From Promethearchaeota archaeon (lineage in GTDB: Archaea > Asgardarchaeota > Lokiarchaeia > Sigyniarchaeales > SOKP01), in assembly GCA_016839585.1 (NCBI GenBank), contig JAEOTZ010000050.1:1-64000 (forward strand): 64,000 nt of DNA, in the 5' to 3' direction. Made by a program: the position numbers and the translations under genes. Shown here one piece after another: positions 59,754 through 64,000 of the stretch (the stretch's first letter is position 1; each line of letters begins with the position of its first letter). The notes under the pieces were generated by a model. That model saw only the letters and a program-made list of their open reading frames with translations, was not told the origin of the DNA and made no database searches.

Positions 59754-60734
59754 ATGTTCATTAATGAAATTAATATAAAATTAGTTGTTTTTGGAGATGG
59801 TGGTGTTGGTAAGACTTCTATTATAAACTCTTATTTAAATAAAGGTTTCCCAGAAAGATATATTCCTACAATAGGAAGTAATATTTCTAGAAAAGAATAT
59901 AAATTGAAGGATTATTTTATTCGTATGAATATATTTGATATTGGTGGCCAACGTGCTTTTAATCCGCTAAACCCAGTATATTTTAACAATGTTGATGTAG
60001 CCCTATTAGTTTTTGATTTATCTAAGACAAAAGAAACACTTATAGAACTGCAAAAAACATATTTAAAGAAATTAACAGAGTCTTCTGAAGATTGCTTAAC
60101 TTATTTAATTGGAAATAAATTAGATTTAATATCAACAGAAGATGATTTAAAGGAAATTTCTGATCGATTTAGTATTAAAGAAATCCCATTAATTCTTATT
60201 TCTGCTAAAACGCAACATAAAGTCCAAGATCTTTTTGAATTATCAGTTTTTAATTTTTTGCAAGATTGGGATAATAAAATTGAAGATACTGATAGTAGAC
60301 TTTCAGAAGAATTTTTGGGATTTATCAGAAAAAGTGAGAATGATCTAAATGATTTATTTACAAATTTAACAAATATTGATTTACATGCTCTTAAAAAGAA
60401 ATCAACTACAAAGATCACAAAAAAAGTCTCAATTTCATCAGAAAGTGAAATTGAATTACCTGAATCTCTTGAGAAAATTAAAGATACTCAAAATCAAATT
60501 CCCAAATTCGATGAAATTAAAGAGAATATTATAAATGCTTATAGCAATAATTTAACAGCAATTAAAGATATAATTATAAATTTAAAGAACACTCCAATAG
60601 CTTTACTCAACGAGATAATTGATAAAACATCCAAAGATTTAAATTATTTCAAAGAGGATTTTGAGTTAAAGCTGCAATCAATATTAAAACTAGAAAAAGA
60701 GAAAAAAACAAAACACAATCAAAAGATTAATTAA
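59754..60734 (+). CDS. Rab/Ras-like small GTPase with long C-terminal extension
   Basis: A 326-residue protein. The G domain occupies residues 1 to about 170: G1 G14-D-G-G-V-G-K-T21, G2 Thr in 'RYIPTIGSNI', G3 D62-I-G-G-Q66, G4 N121-K-L-D124, G5 S150-A-K. All five are canonical, so it should bind and hydrolyse GTP like Rab/Ras. The extra ~155 residues are helical and end in Lys/Gln with no C-terminal cysteine, so no prenylation is expected. Asgard archaea encode many such GTPases. A coiled-coil protein gene follows 23 bp downstream. Confidence 0.92.
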   Translation: MFINEINIKLVVFGDGGVGKTSIINSYLNKGFPERYIPTIGSNISRKEYKLKDYFIRMNIFDIGGQRAFNPLNPVYFNNVDVALLVFDLSKTKETLIELQKTYLKKLTESSEDCLTYLIGNKLDLISTEDDLKEISDRFSIKEIPLILISAKTQHKVQDLFELSVFNFLQDWDNKIEDTDSRLSEEFLGFIRKSENDLNDLFTNLTNIDLHALKKKSTTKITKKVSISSESEIELPESLEKIKDTQNQIPKFDEIKENIINAYSNNLTAIKDIIINLKNTPIALLNEIIDKTSKDLNYFKEDFELKLQSILKLEKEKKTKHNQKIN

Positions 60735-60757
60735 AAAAAGAGAAATGGTGAATAAGA

Positions 60758-61318
60758 TTGCCTAAAAAAGAGGTTATCAAGGAAATAACTCCAAAGTTAA
60801 TTCAGAAATTAGTAGACCAAGTAAATAAACTTGAAGAGAATATTGAATTAATCAATAACGAACTTAAAGAAAATGTTGAATTAATTAATGAAAATATTAG
60901 AAAAATAAAAGAGGAGATTACAATATATAAAGAACAAACTGAAGAAACGATTAGAACTCAAGAAGATATCATAATCAGTATGGTACATAAATTTAATGAC
61001 CAATTTTTATTAGAAAAAAACAAAATCATATCTGACTTAGAAGCAGTTAAAACTCAATTTGATGTAATGAAAATCTCTTTCACTGTTAACGAAAATCAAC
61101 TTTTAGAGAAACTAAGAACTATGATAAGGGGAGAGTTAAAAAATGTAATTACTGGTAAAGAAGATGAAATATTAATGAAATTATGGATTGATGAATTAAA
61201 ACAAATAATTTTGAATTTTGAAAATTTGAAAAAGGTTCATCCTAAAGAATTTAATTTACAAATTGAAGAGATTTCTAACACTATTGAAGTTTTCAAGCAA
61301 AAACTTCAAGGTTCTTAA
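60758..61318 (+). CDS. Coiled-coil protein downstream of the Rab-like GTPase
   Basis: A 186-residue Glu/Lys/Asn-rich protein, coiled coil over most of its length ('KLVDQVNKLEENIELINNEL', 'KENVELINENIRKIKEEI'). The TTG start is 7 nt after GGTG. It is almost certainly co-transcribed with the GTPase, so it may be a partner or effector; that is inference from position. Confidence 0.65.
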   Translation: MPKKEVIKEITPKLIQKLVDQVNKLEENIELINNELKENVELINENIRKIKEEITIYKEQTEETIRTQEDIIISMVHKFNDQFLLEKNKIISDLEAVKTQFDVMKISFTVNENQLLEKLRTMIRGELKNVITGKEDEILMKLWIDELKQIILNFENLKKVHPKEFNLQIEEISNTIEVFKQKLQGS

Positions 61319-61353
61319 GTGAATCAAATAATGAAGAAAGATAAAATAATATG

Positions 61354-62496
61354 TTAATTTCGCAATTTAGGAGGAGGGACGTAGACTTTACGCATTCCTT
61401 CCAATAAAGATATGGCATTTTCAGGGCAGAAGTGAGCACAAACTCCACATCCTATACACCATTCTGCATTTCTCTCAGCTTTGTTATCATCATTTAATTC
61501 GATTGCATTAACAGGACATTTATTTATACAAATGCTACATCCAGTGCATAATTTTTCATCTATATATGATAAATAATTAGTCGAATTTATCATAGAGATG
61601 GCTCCTTTTCTCCACATCTCAAAAGTTGCACAACAACATTCACAACAATTACATATACTTGTTTCATCCCTTTCAATGTCTTCATGAGGATGAAAAGCTT
61701 TATGAACTAAACCAGCTTTTTCAGACTCTTTTATAATTTTTAGTGCTTCATCTTTAGATATCATTCTAGCAAATCCATGGTCACTTGTATAGCGCGCAGA
61801 TTTGCCAAAAGTAAAACAATTTTCTCTTATATTTGTTGTTTTACAAGGATTTCCTAATATATCTTTGTGATGCCGACAAAAACAATGACCCACTGCAATA
61901 TCTTCAAATTTATTTATAAGTTCTTCAACTTTTTGTGTAGGTAATACTTTTTCTTCTGGTATACTTATCTCTTTATTAATTAAAATCTTAAGTTCTTCAC
62001 CTGTTGTTGTTTTATCTAATATAGGTACAGTTCTATCAATTGGAGGGAAATTTTGATATATTGGAACTATATTATCATAATTTTTTTGAACAAAATTCCT
62101 TAACTCATCGAATAATTTAGCAAATAGCATAGCTAATTTTTCATTTTCTTCAGAAATTTCGAGTTTTTTCATAAAAGTATATTCAAATACTCCAACCATA
62201 AATAACGGCATTAATCTATATACCATTACTTCTTTTGAACTGGGTTGATTGAATATAAACCCTTTTTTAGTTAATTTTTTCACATGCATTTCTATCTCGT
62301 TTTCTGACATTTTACTACTTAATTTTAATTGCTCCATAGTTTGAGAAGACTTTTTTCTAAATGCCATTACAAAAGGTAAATGTTCTTCATCAATTAATAG
62401 CTTCAATAATTCAATCATAGTATCATTTATGGGAAATGGAATCAAACCAGCTTTAACAATGGTTCGTGCAGCTTTTCTATATTTTTCATCAGACAT
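61354..62496 (-). CDS. Winged-helix plus ferredoxin-type iron-sulfur protein
   Basis: A 380-residue protein. An N-terminal winged-helix-like part ('SQTMEQLKLSSKMSENEIEMHVKKLTKKGFI') is followed by a middle domain with Cys/His-rich patches ('GHCFCRHHKDILGNPC', 'SICNCCECCCATFEMW') and two C-terminal [4Fe-4S] motifs ('CTGCSICINKCP', 'CIGCGVCAHFCP'). This arrangement occurs in anaerobic bacteria and archaea in an uncharacterised family. It could be a redox sensor or an electron-transfer protein. The ATG context is AGGGGATAAAAATG. It lies alone between divergent or convergent genes. Confidence 0.8.
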   Translation of the reverse strand: MSDEKYRKAARTIVKAGLIPFPINDTMIELLKLLIDEEHLPFVMAFRKKSSQTMEQLKLSSKMSENEIEMHVKKLTKKGFIFNQPSSKEVMVYRLMPLFMVGVFEYTFMKKLEISEENEKLAMLFAKLFDELRNFVQKNYDNIVPIYQNFPPIDRTVPILDKTTTGEELKILINKEISIPEEKVLPTQKVEELINKFEDIAVGHCFCRHHKDILGNPCKTTNIRENCFTFGKSARYTSDHGFARMISKDEALKIIKESEKAGLVHKAFHPHEDIERDETSICNCCECCCATFEMWRKGAISMINSTNYLSYIDEKLCTGCSICINKCPVNAIELNDDNKAERNAEWCIGCGVCAHFCPENAISLLEGMRKVYVPPPKLRN

Positions 62497-62732
62497 TTTT
62501 ATCCCCTAAAAATAATTAATCAATATTATATTAATTGAAAAATAGAGTGAATTATGATCTTAATAGTCTTTCGATTAAGTTTTCGGATTTTTTCACCAAT
62601 TAATAATTACTTATAAAAATTGATAATAATCATTGGTTAATAATTAAAATTAAAATTATTTGGTAATCTAAATAAATCAAACTGATAAATAAATTAATGT
62701 ATAATTAGATTTCTTAAATGTGTTGAATATTT

Positions 62733-64000
62733 ATGGTTAATTGCTTAATTATTGGCCATGGTGCTAGAGAGCATGTAATTGGGGAATCTTTAGTACGTGG
62801 AGGTGCGACTTTATATTCTTTTATGAGTTTTAAAAATGCAGGTTTAGAAGATTTAAGTAAAGATATAAAAATTCATTCTGAAACAGATTTCAAAGAAATT
62901 GTTGAGTTCTGCAAAAATAAAAACATTGATTTTGTTGTTATAGGACCAGAAGCTCCTTTATGTGTTGGGATTGTCGATGCTATAGAAAAGAACAATATTC
63001 CATGTGTTGGTCCACGAATTGAAGCTGCGCAATTAGAAGGATCAAAAGTATTTACACGATTTTTACTTGAAAAATATAAAATTCCCTCTAATGTAAAAAG
63101 TAAGATGTTTGACTCGTTGAATGGTATAGAAAATTACGTTAAAGATATAGGAGAAGAACATATTGTTATAAAACCAGAAGGTTTAACTGGGGGAAAAGGA
63201 GTAAAGGTTTACGGAGATCACCTCTTTTCGAAAAAAGAAATTTTGGAGTATTGTCAAGAATTAATAAATAAGAGAAGTAGATTTCTTATAGAAGAGAAAT
63301 GCGATGGAGAAGAGTTTACATTACAAACTTTTGTAGATGGTAAAAATGTAGTAGGTTCACCTTTAGTTCAAGACCATAAGAGGGCATATAATGGTGATAA
63401 GGGCCCAAATACAGGAGGTATGGGCTCATATAGTATGGAAGATCATCTATTGCCATTTATTACTCAAGAAGATGTTAAAATGGCATTAGATGATATGAAA
63501 AAAACCGTAGCAGCTGTGAAAGCTGAAACAGGTGTGGAATATAAAGGATTTCTCTATGGACAATTTATGAAAACAGCAAAGGGGCTGAAAATGATTGAAT
63601 ATAATGCAAGATGGGGAGACCCTGAGGCAATGAATGTCCTACCGTTGCTTGAAGCTAATTTTGTGGATATATGTTGGAAGATTATTGATGGAAATTTATC
63701 AGGAAATATTCGTTATGAAAAAAATGCAACTGTGTGTAAATATCTAGCACCTGAAGGATATCCAGTATCTCCAAAAAAAGATCAAATTGTAAAAATTAAC
63801 AAGGAAAAACTAAATGATGTTGGCGCGAAATATTATTATGCTTCTGTATATCGGGAAGGAAATTATATTTATACGACGACATCAAGAGCAATGGGAGTCC
63901 TAGGGATTGCTAACACACTTGAAGAAGCAGAAAAAATTGCCGAACGCGGTGTTAGTTGTATTGAAGGCAAACTATTTCATAGAAAAGACGTGGGAACATT
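62733..64000 (+). CDS. purD: Phosphoribosylamine-glycine ligase (PurD), cut by window end
   Basis: Open frame of 422 codons running off the window. 'MVNCLIIGHGAREHVIGESL' is the PurD N-terminus; 'FVVIGPEAPLCVGIVDAI' and 'GSKVFTRFLLEKYKIPS' follow, then the ATP-grasp part 'IVIKPEGLTGGKGVKVYGD', 'EEKCDGEEFTLQTFVDG', 'GPNTGGMGSYS' and 'EYNARWGDPEAMNVLPLLE'. It makes glycinamide ribonucleotide in purine synthesis. Only the last residues of the C-terminal domain should be missing. Start ATG without a clear ribosome site. Confidence 0.95.
   Translation, partial: MVNCLIIGHGAREHVIGESLVRGGATLYSFMSFKNAGLEDLSKDIKIHSETDFKEIVEFCKNKNIDFVVIGPEAPLCVGIVDAIEKNNIPCVGPRIEAAQLEGSKVFTRFLLEKYKIPSNVKSKMFDSLNGIENYVKDIGEEHIVIKPEGLTGGKGVKVYGDHLFSKKEILEYCQELINKRSRFLIEEKCDGEEFTLQTFVDGKNVVGSPLVQDHKRAYNGDKGPNTGGMGSYSMEDHLLPFITQEDVKMALDDMKKTVAAVKAETGVEYKGFLYGQFMKTAKGLKMIEYNARWGDPEAMNVLPLLEANFVDICWKIIDGNLSGNIRYEKNATVCKYLAPEGYPVSPKKDQIVKINKEKLNDVGAKYYYASVYREGNYIYTTTSRAMGVLGIANTLEEAEKIAERGVSCIEGKLFHRKDVGT

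Overview
The window is strongly AT-rich, densely packed, and clearly archaeal. Genes often start with TTG, GTG or rarer codons behind AGGTG-type ribosome sites, T-tracts sit at gene ends, and there is an archaeal-type CDP-alcohol phosphatidyltransferase, PurD and TrmJ. Eukaryote-like parts are also present: a Roadblock/LC7 protein, a Rab/Ras-like GTPase with a long tail, a longin-like domain fused to a GTPase, RING-like zinc fingers (one fused to a von Willebrand A domain), HEAT and coiled-coil proteins, and large membrane-anchored surface proteins. Together these point to an Asgard archaeon, most likely Lokiarchaeia-like. That placement is an inference from gene content. I see no rRNA, tRNA, CRISPR array or intact transposon.

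Layout. 0-16 kb: Roadblock protein, giant surface protein, M20 peptidase, VWA/zinc-finger protein, methionyl-tRNA synthetase, several orphan proteins, an AAA-type ATPase and a HEAT-like protein. 14.7-27.1 kb: a minus-strand redox and sulfur block. Read in transcription order it is TusA, three DsrE/F/H-type proteins, DsrE2, HdrC, HdrB, HdrA, MvhD, an MvhG-like subunit, an FrhB/GltD fusion, a second TusA, then a SagB-type nitroreductase and a tandem flavodoxin-fold protein. An Lrp/AsnC regulator is divergently transcribed from its head across a region with repeated operator-like sequence. 27-36 kb: Lrp gene, flavin reductase, truncated Lrp copy, radical SAM protein, CPBP protease, beta-propeller surface protein flanked by an intact and a decayed SagB-type gene, and an acyl-CoA dehydrogenase with an added winged helix. 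36-43 kb: membrane-bound left-handed beta-helix transferases, phosphoglycerate mutase, a frameshifted exported rhodanese, alpha/beta hydrolase and a small RING-like protein. 43-48.7 kb: an accessory stretch of small orphan genes, gene remnants and an RHH regulator. 48.8-61.3 kb: TrmJ, then Asgard-type genes with longin, HEAT and GTPase modules, M32 carboxypeptidase, an ABC exporter and a GTPase/coiled-coil pair. 61.3-64 kb: a winged-helix ferredoxin-like protein and purD, cut by the window end.

The most notable system is the sulfur-carrier plus Hdr operon. It has all parts of a flavin-based HdrABC-MvhD electron-transfer complex but no [NiFe] large subunit nearby. Instead it has a flavoprotein in which a GltD-type NAD(P)H oxidoreductase module appears to be inserted inside an FrhB-type module. 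Co-transcription with two TusA and four DsrE-superfamily proteins suggests that a protein-bound persulfide or disulfide, rather than only CoM-CoB heterodisulfide, may be its substrate. A second general observation is that three otherwise intact genes (hdrC, a SagB-type nitroreductase and phosphoglycerate mutase) lack any ATG/GTG/TTG start that keeps their conserved N-terminus. Each instead has a ribosome site exactly 7 nt before a near-cognate codon (ACG, ATA, ATC).
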